A DNA stretch of 64,000 nucleotides from Caballeronia sp. NK8. Its GTDB lineage: Bacteria; Pseudomonadota; Gammaproteobacteria; Burkholderiales; Burkholderiaceae. The stretch spans positions 992,001-1,056,000 of the forward strand of contig NZ_AP024322.1 in NCBI RefSeq assembly GCF_018408855.1, given 5' to 3'. A program made the position numbers and the translations under genes. The notes beneath the pieces were generated by a model. That model made no database searches. It saw only the letters and a list, made by a program, of their open reading frames with translations, and had not been told where the DNA came from. Positions 45,616-53,465 of the stretch are shown here, piece by piece (position 1 is the stretch's first letter; every line of letters starts with the position of its first letter).

Positions 45616-46635
45616 ATGTTTCATTCCATTCTTTCGTCGCTCGACGGGCTCGTTTCCTGGCTGCAGACGCTGCTCTATGTCGACGTGGTCCAGCCCACGC
45701 TGTTCAAGTTCGGCCTGATGGACTACGACGAGGACACCTATGACGCGCTCTACTGGGTGATCGTCGGCGTGCTGGAAGTGCTGGCGATGTACGCGATCCT
45801 GCGTCCGCTCGAAGCGTTCCGCCCGGCGGAAACGTGGAAAGACCGCAAGGGCGTGCGCGTGGACGTGCTCTATACGTGGATCGTCAAGCTCGGCATTCTC
45901 AATCTGTTTTTTTTCTTCACGTTCCAGCCGCTTTTCGATTCGATGCAAAGCTGGCTGCGCATCCATGACGTGCCGAATCTCGAGATCGACAACCTGTGGC
46001 CGGGCGTGACGACGCAACCGCTCGTCACCTTCGTGATCTATCTGCTGATTCTCGATTTCGCCGGCTACTGGTATCACCGGCTGGAGCATCGCATCGGCAT
46101 CTGGTGGGAATTGCACGCGGTGCACCACAGCCAGCAGAAGATGTCGCTCTGGACCGACGACCGCAATCATCTGCTCGACGACATCCTGCAGGCGAGCTTC
46201 TTCGCGTGCGTCGCGCTCGTGATCGGCGTGGAGCCGTCGCAGTTCGTCGTGCTCGTCGCCATCACCAATTTCATGCAGAGCCTGCAGCACGCGAACATTC
46301 GCCTGCACTACGGCTGGCTCGGCGAGCGGATCGTCGTGAGTCCGGCGTTCCATCGCCGCCATCACGCCATCGGCTTCGGCCACGAAGGCACTACCTACGG
46401 CTGCAACTTCGGCGTGCTGTTCTCGTTCTGGGACATCCTGTTCCGTTCGGCGTCGTTCGACCGCACCGTCGAGCCCACCGGCATCCGCGACCAGCTGGGC
46501 GCGCCGGGCGTGGTGGCGGTCCGTTACGGCGATGGCTTCATCGAGCAGCACTGGCTCGCGTTCAAGCGCATTGCCGCGCGCCTTTCCGCACGCCGCGCGG
46601 GCGCGTCCGCATCGGACAACTCGGCGGCCGTCTGA
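45616..46635 (+). CDS. Sterol desaturase/fatty acid hydroxylase-family membrane protein
   Basis: A 339-residue membrane protein with the di-iron histidine boxes of the fatty acid hydroxylase superfamily: HRLEH (about residue 157), HAVHH (about 171) and HRRHH (about 252). Four to five helices surround them. Members hydroxylate or desaturate sterols, lipids or carotenoids; the bacterial substrate is unknown. It lies 89 bases after the propeller gene and 78 bases before the EI24 gene, all on the same strand. Confidence 0.92.
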   Translation: MFHSILSSLDGLVSWLQTLLYVDVVQPTLFKFGLMDYDEDTYDALYWVIVGVLEVLAMYAILRPLEAFRPAETWKDRKGVRVDVLYTWIVKLGILNLFFFFTFQPLFDSMQSWLRIHDVPNLEIDNLWPGVTTQPLVTFVIYLLILDFAGYWYHRLEHRIGIWWELHAVHHSQQKMSLWTDDRNHLLDDILQASFFACVALVIGVEPSQFVVLVAITNFMQSLQHANIRLHYGWLGERIVVSPAFHRRHHAIGFGHEGTTYGCNFGVLFSFWDILFRSASFDRTVEPTGIRDQLGAPGVVAVRYGDGFIEQHWLAFKRIAARLSARRAGASASDNSAAV

Positions 46636-46713
46636 GCCTGTCTCCAAGACCAGCGCTCGCGTGTGGCGCTGGTTTATCCTGTCGGTTCTTCTTTCTTCTT
46701 CTACGAATCACGC

Positions 46714-47565
46714 ATGAGTGACTTGCTGCGTTCGTTCGTGCGCGCGCTCGCGAACGTCTTTCATCCGCGCATGCTCTGGCTGACGCTGATGCCCTTCGGC
46801 GTCGCCACTGTTCTATGGGGCGCGCTCCTCTGGTTTTTCTGGCAGACGCTCACGGGCGCCGCGAATAGCTGGCTCGACGGCTGGTCCCTCACGACCGCGA
46901 TGTACCGTCTCTTCGACGCGGTCGGATTTTCGGCGCTGCACGCGGTGATCGCGCCGTTTCTGGTCGTCATCATGACGGTGCCGCTGATCGTCGTTACCGT
47001 GCTGCTGCTGATCGCGACGATTTCGATGCCCGGCGTCATCAAGCTGCTCACGCGCCAGCCGAAGGGCCATTATTCGTCGCTCGAAGAACGGCGCGGCGGC
47101 TCGTGGTACGGCAGCCTCGGGCATTCGGTCGTGACCACGGTCGTGTGCCTCGTGCTGCTCGTCGTCACCTTGCCTCTGTGGCTGATTCCGCCGTTCTTTG
47201 CGCTGATTCCGCCGCTGCTGTGGGGCTGGCTGACCTATCGCGTGATGACCTACGACGCGCTCGCGCTGCACGCCAGCGTCGACGAGCGCCGCGCGATCGT
47301 GCGTGACGCGCGCTGGCCGCTTTTCAGCATCGGCATCGTGAGCGGCCTCCTGAGTTCCGTGCCGACGATGCTCTGGGCATGGTCGGTGTGGCTGCTGCCG
47401 CTTTTTCCCGTCGTCGCCGTCGTGACGATCTGGGCGTATGCATTCATCCTCGTGTTTTCCGCGCTGTGGTTCGCGCATTACTGTCTGCACGCGCTCGAGC
47501 GCCTGCGCGCGAACGAGCCGCGCTATCCGGCGATCACGGTCGAATCCCGCGACGTTTCACTGTAA
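46714..47565 (+). CDS. EI24-domain (CysZ-like) inner-membrane protein
   Basis: A 283-residue protein with about six hydrophobic segments (WGALLWFFWQ, VIAPFLVVIMTVPLIVVTVL, VVCLVLLVVTLPLWLIPPFF, PVVAVVTIWAYAFILVFSAL). The EI24/CysZ family includes the E. coli sulfate permease CysZ. No cysteine genes are nearby, so transport of sulfate is not implied. The start at 46714 (MSDLLRSFVRAL) is preferred to an ATG 51 bases upstream. The next gene starts 16 bases after its stop, suggesting coexpression. Confidence 0.85.
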   Translation: MSDLLRSFVRALANVFHPRMLWLTLMPFGVATVLWGALLWFFWQTLTGAANSWLDGWSLTTAMYRLFDAVGFSALHAVIAPFLVVIMTVPLIVVTVLLLIATISMPGVIKLLTRQPKGHYSSLEERRGGSWYGSLGHSVVTTVVCLVLLVVTLPLWLIPPFFALIPPLLWGWLTYRVMTYDALALHASVDERRAIVRDARWPLFSIGIVSGLLSSVPTMLWAWSVWLLPLFPVVAVVTIWAYAFILVFSALWFAHYCLHALERLRANEPRYPAITVESRDVSL

Positions 47566-47581
47566 GGACCAGGGGGCTTTC

Positions 47582-48400
47582 ATGGGCATTGGCGTCATCA
47601 TCATCGGCGACGAGATCTTGTCCGGGCGCCGCACCGACAAGCATCTGCCGAAAATCATCGAACTTCTGAGCGCGCGCGGGCTGGCGCTCGACTGGGCCGA
47701 ATATGTCGGCGACGATCCCGCGCGCATCACCGCGACGCTTGCGCGTACCTTCGCGTCGGGCGATATCGTGTTTTCGACCGGCGGCATCGGCGCCACGCCG
47801 GACGATCACACGCGCCAGTGCGCGGCGCAGGCGCTCGGCGTGCCGCTCGCGCTGCATCCCGAAGCGGCGGAACTGATTCGCGCGCGCATCCGCGAGACGG
47901 CCGCGCAGGCCGGCAAGCCGGTCGAACTGGAATCGCCGGAAAATCTGCATCGGCTGAACATGGGCACGTTTCCGCAGGGCGCGTCGATCATTCCGAACAG
48001 CTACAACCGGATTCCGGGCTTTTCCGTCGGCGATCATCACTTCGTGCCGGGCTTTCCCGTGATGGCCTGGCCGATGATCGAATGGGTGCTCGACACGAAG
48101 TATGCGCATCTGCATCACGCGAGCCCGCATGTCGAGCGCTCGCTGCTCGTGTTCGGCCTGCCGGAGTCGCGCATCACGCCGCTGATGGTGGCGATCGAGC
48201 GCGATTTCGAAGGCGTGCGCGCGTTCAGCCTGCCGAGCGTCGGCGATGCGGCGCGTGGGACGCTGTACGCGCGCGCGCATATCGATCTTGGCGTGAAGGG
48301 CGATCCGGAGAAAGCGAACGTGGCCTTCGAAGTATTGCGCGAGGGCGTGATCGCGCTGGGCGGCGAAGTCGTGGAAGTGCCGCCGGAGGAAACGAAGTGA
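47582..48400 (+). CDS. CinA-like molybdopterin-binding-domain protein
   Basis: A 272-residue protein whose first about 170 residues form a MoaB/Mog-like domain: IGVIIIGDEILSGRRTDKHL and VFSTGGIGATPDDHTRQ carry the GDEILSG and GGIGATPDD motifs shared with the CinA N-terminus. The C-terminal part is unique to the short CinA-like subfamily and lacks the amidase-like NMN deamidase domain. Exact activity unknown. The preceding AGGGGG is a good ribosome site. Its stop overlaps the cutC start as GTGA. Confidence 0.9.
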   Translation: MGIGVIIIGDEILSGRRTDKHLPKIIELLSARGLALDWAEYVGDDPARITATLARTFASGDIVFSTGGIGATPDDHTRQCAAQALGVPLALHPEAAELIRARIRETAAQAGKPVELESPENLHRLNMGTFPQGASIIPNSYNRIPGFSVGDHHFVPGFPVMAWPMIEWVLDTKYAHLHHASPHVERSLLVFGLPESRITPLMVAIERDFEGVRAFSLPSVGDAARGTLYARAHIDLGVKGDPEKANVAFEVLREGVIALGGEVVEVPPEETK

Positions 48401-49095
48401 CCGTGCTGGAAGTCATCGCGACGACCGTTTCCGATGCGCGTGCGGCGCAACGCGGCGGCGCCGACCGGCTCGAACTCGTCACCGCGATGGGCGAGGGCGG
48501 GCTGACGCCGAGCATCGGGCTGATCGAAGCGGTGATCGATGCGGTCGATATTCCAGTGAACGTGATCGTGCGCCCGCACAGCCGCTCGTTCGTCTACGAT
48601 GCCGACGACTACGCGGTCATCCTCCGCGACGTGCGCGCGATCGCGAAAACGCGGGCGAACGCGATCGTCACGGGCATGCTGAGCGCGCAGGGCGATATCG
48701 ACACGGAAGGTCTCGCGCGCGTGATCGAAGCCGCGGATGGTTTGCAGGTCACCTTCCATCGCGCATTCGACGAAGCGCGCGATCTGTTCGCCGCGTTCGA
48801 TACGCTGCTGCGATTCGATGCCGTGACGAACGTGCTGACGTCGGGCGGCAAGCCGTCGGTGCTGGACGCGCAGGGCACGATCGCGAAGCTCGTCGGTAAG
48901 GCGGCGGGAACACGCTGCACGGTGCTGGCGGGCGCGGGACTGACCGTCGATGCGGTCGCGCCGTTCGTCGCGTCGACGGGCGTGCGCGCGGTGCATTTCG
49001 GCTCGGGCGTGAGAGTCGGCGGGAAAGGACTCGCGCCGGTCGATGAGGCGAGCGTCAGGCGCGTGCGCGGACTCTTGCCTAGTCCCAGGGGTTGA
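48397..49095 (+). CDS. cutC: CutC-family protein
   Basis: A 232-residue TIM-barrel protein of the CutC family, starting at GTG 48397, which overlaps the previous stop by 4 bases. Characteristic stretches are GGADRLELVTAMGEGGLTPS, NVIVRPHSRSFVY and VTFHRAFDEARD, and a C-terminal GSGVRVGG. Once called a copper homeostasis protein, its biochemical role is unclear. It ends 17 bases inside the convergent toxin gene. Confidence 0.92.
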   Translation: MTVLEVIATTVSDARAAQRGGADRLELVTAMGEGGLTPSIGLIEAVIDAVDIPVNVIVRPHSRSFVYDADDYAVILRDVRAIAKTRANAIVTGMLSAQGDIDTEGLARVIEAADGLQVTFHRAFDEARDLFAAFDTLLRFDAVTNVLTSGGKPSVLDAQGTIAKLVGKAAGTRCTVLAGAGLTVDAVAPFVASTGVRAVHFGSGVRVGGKGLAPVDEASVRRVRGLLPSPRG

Positions 49096-49495
49096 AGACC
49101 GTCAAACCGGCGGCCTCGAAAGGCGATGTGTCGCGAGTGGCGACGGCGAGACCTTTCGCCGCGGCGACTGCGGCGATGAGGCCATCCGCCAGAGCGATGC
49201 CGCGTCCTTCTGCGCGGTCCTTTGTCATGAGGTCGGCGTAGCTTTGAGCGCAGTCGCTGTCAAACGGCAATACGCGTGTGGCTACCAGCGGCATCAAGCC
49301 TTCTTCGAGCTTCGCGTTCAGCGCATCGCGTCGCTTGCCCGCAGGGAGTTGTGCGACGCCCCATCGCATTTCCGCCACGGTGATGGCGGACAGATAGAGC
49401 GTCTGCAGCGGTTGTGCATCGAGCCATTCGATGACCTTCATATCGGGAGTCAGACGAAACAGCTCGGACACCACGTTCGTATCCAGCAAAATCAT
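49079..49495 (-). CDS. PIN-domain toxin, FitB/VapC type
   Basis: A 138-residue PIN-domain ribonuclease toxin. It starts MILLDTNVVSELFR, with Asp5 and Glu about 11 as first acidic ligands. Glu about 42 (ITVAEMRWG) and Asp residues in IALADGLIAAVA and ATRDTSPF complete the site expected to cut RNA. The motif ITVAEMRWGV is close to FitB. Its start overlaps the antitoxin stop by 4 bases, and its 3' end overlaps cutC by 17 bases. Confidence 0.92.
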   Translation of the reverse strand: MILLDTNVVSELFRLTPDMKVIEWLDAQPLQTLYLSAITVAEMRWGVAQLPAGKRRDALNAKLEEGLMPLVATRVLPFDSDCAQSYADLMTKDRAEGRGIALADGLIAAVAAAKGLAVATRDTSPFEAAGLTVFNPWD

Positions 49496-49746
49496 TCGAA
49501 GCTCACGGGCTTGGCCGGGGTCCGGTCACGGATGTTTTCGAAAATGGCGAACTCGCGATCGCTCAAACCCGCTTCACGGCCAAATCCGGTCAGAAACGAG
49601 CCGAGTTTCACGCGTCCTTCCGGCTTGACCGCTGCTTCCAGTATGTCGCGTACCTCTGCCTCGGTGCTTCGGCCGTGTTCCGCCGCGCGCAACCGTAGCG
49701 CCCGGTGTACCTCGTCAGGCAAGTTCCGTACAGTCAACATTGCCAT
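49492..49746 (-). CDS. FitA-type ribbon-helix-helix antitoxin
   Basis: An 84-residue antitoxin. The N-terminal RHH domain MLTVRNLPDEVHRALRLRAA is followed by EHGRSTEAEVRDILEAAV, the sequence style of FitA/VapB antitoxins. The C-terminal half, including DREFAIFENIRDRTPAKP, would wrap and inhibit the PIN toxin. I start at ATG 49746; an upstream frame to 49794 adds residues that overlap the operator-like dyad. It precedes the toxin gene with a 4-base overlap. Confidence 0.9.
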   Translation of the reverse strand: MAMLTVRNLPDEVHRALRLRAAEHGRSTEAEVRDILEAAVKPEGRVKLGSFLTGFGREAGLSDREFAIFENIRDRTPAKPVSFE

Positions 49747-49761
49747 CTCAACCCCCACTTC

Positions 49762-49782
49762 GAATGCAATGCATTCATTGTA
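49762..49782 (-). promoter_or_regulatory. Operator-like dyad and -10 box of the toxin-antitoxin operon
   Basis: GAATGCA and TGCATTC flank a single central base at 49762-49776, 16 bases before the antitoxin start. The -10-like TACAAT (minus strand, 49782-49777) abuts the dyad. RHH antitoxins normally repress their own operon by binding such repeats. A second palindrome TGCATGCA lies at 49790-49797. Confidence 0.6.
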
Positions 49783-49812
49783 CGGGAGTTGCATGCATGT
49801 GCGATTTCAAAA

Positions 49813-50277
49813 TCAAGCCCCGATCCACGGCAGCCCGCGAAAACACCATCCCGCCACGGTTTTGCGATGTCCCTGCCCATCCTTGTCGCCCTCGAAGCCT
49901 TCCAGCAGGTCATAAGCCTGCGCATAACCTTCCTTCTGGGCCGCGACTGCCGCCAGTTTCGAACGCGCGGCGCTGCGACACAAAAACACGACTGGCGTAT
50001 CCGGGGTGGCGACCTGCCGCAATTGTTCGATAAACTCGGCGTTCGGCACCGAGCCGGGGTAGCGGATCCATTCGATATGCGCGTACTGCGCGCCATCGAT
50101 CGCCGGACGGCCGACCCAGTCGAGCTCGGCGCGGGTCCGCACATCGATCAGGCGCACGCGCGGGTCGAGTTGCAGCAGTTCGAACGCCTCGGCGGGCGAG
50201 AGGGCGCCCGCGTAAGTCAGATTGCTGTCGGCGGCGCGTTTGCCGGCCTGGTTATACAGTTGTTCGAGCGTGCTCAT
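49813..50277 (-). CDS. Rhodanese-domain protein
   Basis: A 154-residue single-domain rhodanese. The active-site loop is FLCRSAARS (Cys about 106), preceded by VRLIDVRTRAELDWVG. The size and N-terminal PAEAFELLQLD fit stand-alone sulfurtransferases. The C-terminal WCFRGLPWIG is typical of a Burkholderia subgroup. It would transfer sulfane sulfur in the cytoplasm; partner unknown. It starts 358 bases before glnA, divergent from it. Confidence 0.9.
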   Translation of the reverse strand: MSTLEQLYNQAGKRAADSNLTYAGALSPAEAFELLQLDPRVRLIDVRTRAELDWVGRPAIDGAQYAHIEWIRYPGSVPNAEFIEQLRQVATPDTPVVFLCRSAARSKLAAVAAQKEGYAQAYDLLEGFEGDKDGQGHRKTVAGWCFRGLPWIGA

Positions 50278-50379
50278 GATGTGTCGGCCTCCGTTAAGCG
50301 CAAAGAATCATTCTAGCGTGGCGCGTCAGGCGATCGAATGGGCGTCCGCTCAGACGGCAAATGCGCGTTACTGGTGCAA

Positions 50380-50396
50380 CGCACTTTAATGGTGCT
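50380..50396 (+). promoter_or_regulatory. NtrC enhancer site 1 for glnA
   Basis: CGCACTTTAATGGTGCT fits the NtrC consensus TGCACC-N5-GGTGCA, with GCAC and GGTGC half-sites in 17 bases. It lies about 175 bases before the predicted glnA transcription start. Confidence 0.75.
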
Positions 50397-50420
50397 TTAG
50401 TAAGACTGCATAAACCGACA

Positions 50421-50437
50421 CGCACCATATTAGTGCG
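50421..50437 (+). promoter_or_regulatory. NtrC enhancer site 2 for glnA
   Basis: CGCACCATATTAGTGCG is a good NtrC dyad (CGCACC-N5-AGTGCG). Its centre is 41 bases from that of site 1, about four helical turns, so two NtrC dimers can cooperate on one DNA face. Confidence 0.8.
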
Positions 50438-50534
50438 TCTCAGGCGGGCGACAAACGATCGACCGTCCGGCAACGCGAAACGGTGTCACACAAAACGCGC
50501 GCTGCTTCAAGCGCTTAGCGCAAAGTTGGTGCGC

Positions 50535-50552
50535 TTGGCACGGAAGCTGCTT
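50535..50552 (+). promoter_or_regulatory. Sigma-54 promoter of glnA
   Basis: TTGGCACGGAAGCTGCTT matches the -24/-12 consensus TTGGCACG-N4-TTGCW, with GG at 50537-50538 and GC at 50549-50550, 10 bases apart. The start should be near 50562, about 74 bases before the glnA ATG. Confidence 0.9.
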
Positions 50553-50635
50553 TTCGATCCTCGATTGAATCGATGTACAGGATTGGTCGGGGCGGCGAAG
50601 CGATTCGCCGACTTTTGTTAATCAGGAGATAGGTA

Positions 50636-52051
50636 ATGAGTAAATCCGTGGCCGACGTCATGCAACTCGTCAAGGACGAGGACGTCAAGTTCGTCGACTT
50701 CCGCTTCACCGACACGCGCGGCAAAGAACAACACGTATCCGTGCCGGTCTCGGCATTCGACGAAGACAAATTTGAAAGCGGCCACGCTTTCGACGGTTCG
50801 TCCATCGCCGGCTGGAAGGGCATCGAAGCGTCGGACATGCTGCTCGTGCCGGATGCGGATACCGCGTTCATCGACCCGTTCTATGAAGAGTCGACGCTCG
50901 TCCTGACCTGCGACGTGGTCGAGCCTGCCGACGGCAAGGGCTACGAGCGCGACCCGCGTTCGCTCGCGCGCCGCGCGGAAGCCTATCTCAAGAGCTCGGG
51001 CCTGGGCGACACCGCCTTCTTCGGTCCGGAGCCGGAATTCTTCATTTTCGACTCGGTGCAGTGGAACACGGACCAGTCGGGCACGTTCGTGAAGATCGGC
51101 TCGGAAGAAGCGCCGTGGTCGTCGGCGAAGGAATTCGAAGGCGGCAACACGGGTCACCGTCCGGGCACGAAGGGCGGCTACTTCCCGGTAGCTCCTGTCG
51201 ACACGTTCCAGGACATCCGCTCGGAAATGTGTCTGCTGCTCGAACAGATCGGCATTCCGGTCGAAGTGCACCACCACGAAGTGGCGGGCCAGGGCCAGAA
51301 CGAAATCGGCACCAAGTTCTCGACGCTGGTGCAGCGCGCGGACTGGCTGCAGCAGATGAAGTACATCATCCATAACGTCGCGCACACGTACGGCAAGACG
51401 GCGACCTTCATGCCGAAGCCGATCGTCGGCGACAACGGCTCGGGCATGCACGTTCACCAGTCGATCTGGAAGGACGGCCAGAACCTGTTCGCGGGCAATG
51501 GCTACGCTGGCCTGTCGGAATTCGCGCTGTTCTACATCGGCGGGATCATCAAGCACGCACGCGCGCTGAACGCGATCACGAACCCGGGTACGAACTCGTA
51601 CAAGCGTCTCGTGCCGCACTTCGAAGCGCCCGTGAAGCTGGCGTACTCGGCTCGCAACCGTTCGGCATCGATCCGTATTCCGCACGTGAGCAACCCGAAA
51701 GGCCGCCGTATCGAAACGCGCTTCCCGGATCCGCTCGCGAATCCGTACCTGTGCTTCTCGGCGCTGATGATGGCGGGTCTCGATGGCGTGCAGAACAAGA
51801 TTCATCCGGGCGAAGCCGCGGACAAGAATCTGTACGACCTGCCGCCGGAAGAAGACAAGAAGATCCCGACCGTGTGCGCGGGCCTCGACCAGGCACTCGA
51901 CGCGCTCGACGCGGATCGCGAGTTCCTGACGCGCGGCGGCGTGTTCACGGATTCGATGCTCGACGCGTACATCGAACTGAAGACGAACGAGCTGCAACGT
52001 TATCGTCAGGCGGTGCATCCGATCGAGTTCGAGATGTACTACTCGCTGTAA
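50636..52051 (+). CDS. glnA: Glutamine synthetase type I (GSI-beta)
   Basis: A 471-residue glutamine synthetase joining ammonia to glutamate with ATP; dodecamer in the cytoplasm. The N-terminal beta-grasp domain contains [15 protein letters not shown] and [14 protein letters not shown]. The catalytic domain includes [29 protein letters not shown] and [18 protein letters not shown]. Tyr400 in NLYDLPPEE is the adenylylation site, so activity should be set by GlnE. AGGAG precedes the ATG. Expression should depend on NtrC and sigma-54, as the promoter shows. ntrB and ntrC follow, separated by a terminator. Confidence 0.98.
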   Translation: MSKSVADVMQLVKDEDVKFVDFRFTDTRGKEQHVSVPVSAFDEDKFESGHAFDGSSIAGWKGIEASDMLLVPDADTAFIDPFYEESTLVLTCDVVEPADGKGYERDPRSLARRAEAYLKSSGLGDTAFFGPEPEFFIFDSVQWNTDQSGTFVKIGSEEAPWSSAKEFEGGNTGHRPGTKGGYFPVAPVDTFQDIRSEMCLLLEQIGIPVEVHHHEVAGQGQNEIGTKFSTLVQRADWLQQMKYIIHNVAHTYGKTATFMPKPIVGDNGSGMHVHQSIWKDGQNLFAGNGYAGLSEFALFYIGGIIKHARALNAITNPGTNSYKRLVPHFEAPVKLAYSARNRSASIRIPHVSNPKGRRIETRFPDPLANPYLCFSALMMAGLDGVQNKIHPGEAADKNLYDLPPEEDKKIPTVCAGLDQALDALDADREFLTRGGVFTDSMLDAYIELKTNELQRYRQAVHPIEFEMYYSL

Positions 52052-52121
52052 GCGGCATGATCGAAGCGCGTATCGTCGAAAGTAGTCCGATGAAGCGCGC
52101 GACGCATGCGATGCAGTGAAG

Positions 52122-52147
52122 AAAAGGGACGGCGCGCCGTCCCTTTT
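52122..52147 (+). terminator. Rho-independent terminator of glnA
   Basis: AAAAGGGACGG and CCGTCCCTTTT pair around a 4-base CGCG loop, ending in a T run, 70 bases after glnA. Readthrough would still feed ntrB. Confidence 0.92.
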
Positions 52148-52216
52148 TTAATCGCCGCAATGTCATAGATCGACAAGAAGATCGGTGTCACGAACGACCT
52201 CAACCATTGCTCGATA

Positions 52217-53356
52217 GTGCTAAAGAACCTCATCAAGGCACGCAAAGGCCACGCCGACGCGCTCTCCGACGACTCGCACCTCTCGACGACCGGTCTGCTG
52301 CCGGGACTCGAAGCACTGCCCACGGTCGTCCTCGTGCTCGACATGCGCCACCTGAGGATTGCCTACGCGAACCCTTCGGCGGAATCGATGCTGGAGATGT
52401 CGCGCAAGCAATTGACGCAGATGAACTGGCCGGATCTGTTCGCCGACGCGGACGAGATGGCGACCACGATCGCATCGATCGCGGAGAACCGCTTCAACGC
52501 GACGCGCCTCGACGCGGTGCTCGAACGTCAGACGCGCGAACCGGTGCATGTGCATGCGATCGTCGGTTATCTGGAAGCGGCGCCCGACTATGTCCTGCTC
52601 GAACTGTTCGAGAACGAGCGCCATTTGCGCACCGATCGCGAAGAGCGCCTCCACGATCTCACCGCGGTCAACAAGCAACTGATCCGCAATCTCGCGCACG
52701 AAATCAAGAATCCGCTCGGCGGCATTCGCGGCGCGGCGCAACTGCTCGAATTCGAGCTGGGCGCGCGTGAACGCGACGAGTTGCGCGAGTACACGCAGGT
52801 CATCATCAAGGAATCGGATCGCCTGCAAACGCTCGTCGACAGATTGCTGGAGCCGCACCGGCATCCGCATATCGTCGGCGATGTGAACATCCACGAAGTG
52901 TGCGAACGCGTGCGCGCGGTGATCCTCGCGGAGTTTCCGCGCGGCCTCACGATCGAGCGCGACTACGACGTCAGCGTGCCCGATTTGCGCGGCGACAAGG
53001 AGCAGTTGATCCAGGCGTTGCTGAACATCGTGCGCAACGCGGCCGAAGCGCTGAAGGAACGCATTTCACAGGGCGATGCCAAGATCGAACTGCGCACGCG
53101 CATCGCGCGCAAGGTGACGATTGGCAAAAAGCTGCACAAACTGGCATTGGACTTGCATATCACTGACAACGGTCCTGGCATCCCCAGCGAGATCCGCGAC
53201 CGGATCTTCTTTCCGCTCGTGTCGGGCCGGGAAGACGGCAGCGGTCTCGGTCTCACGCTCGCGCAATCGTTCGTGCATCAGCACGATGGACTGATCGAAG
53301 TAGAGAGCAAGCCGGGCTGCACCGAATTCGCCATTTTGTTGCCGTTTGAGAATTGA
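52217..53356 (+). CDS. glnL: Nitrogen regulation sensor kinase NtrB (GlnL)
   Basis: A 379-residue soluble kinase. An N-terminal PAS-like domain (about 25-130; LPTVVLVLDMRHLRIAYANP) is followed by a HisKA domain with the phosphoacceptor His161 in RNLAHEIKNPLGGIRGAAQL. The HATPase domain has NIVRNAAEAL, ITDNGPGIPSE and GSGLGLTLAQSFVHQH. It phosphorylates NtrC when nitrogen is low and is controlled by PII. It uses a GTG start (LKNLIKARKGH is the family start) and precedes ntrC by 109 bases. Confidence 0.96.
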   Translation: MLKNLIKARKGHADALSDDSHLSTTGLLPGLEALPTVVLVLDMRHLRIAYANPSAESMLEMSRKQLTQMNWPDLFADADEMATTIASIAENRFNATRLDAVLERQTREPVHVHAIVGYLEAAPDYVLLELFENERHLRTDREERLHDLTAVNKQLIRNLAHEIKNPLGGIRGAAQLLEFELGARERDELREYTQVIIKESDRLQTLVDRLLEPHRHPHIVGDVNIHEVCERVRAVILAEFPRGLTIERDYDVSVPDLRGDKEQLIQALLNIVRNAAEALKERISQGDAKIELRTRIARKVTIGKKLHKLALDLHITDNGPGIPSEIRDRIFFPLVSGREDGSGLGLTLAQSFVHQHDGLIEVESKPGCTEFAILLPFEN

Positions 53357-53465
53357 TCACGATCGACCAGCGACGTCACGACAAGCATGTGACACATCGG
53401 GCTTCGAAGCCTGACCGTTTCGACGGGCTCACACCGAACCATACGAAGACTTCTCGCCGAACGAT

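Noticed and set aside
50618..52018. Open frame of 466 codons on the minus strand opposite glnA
   Set aside because: Complement of glnA with no signature.
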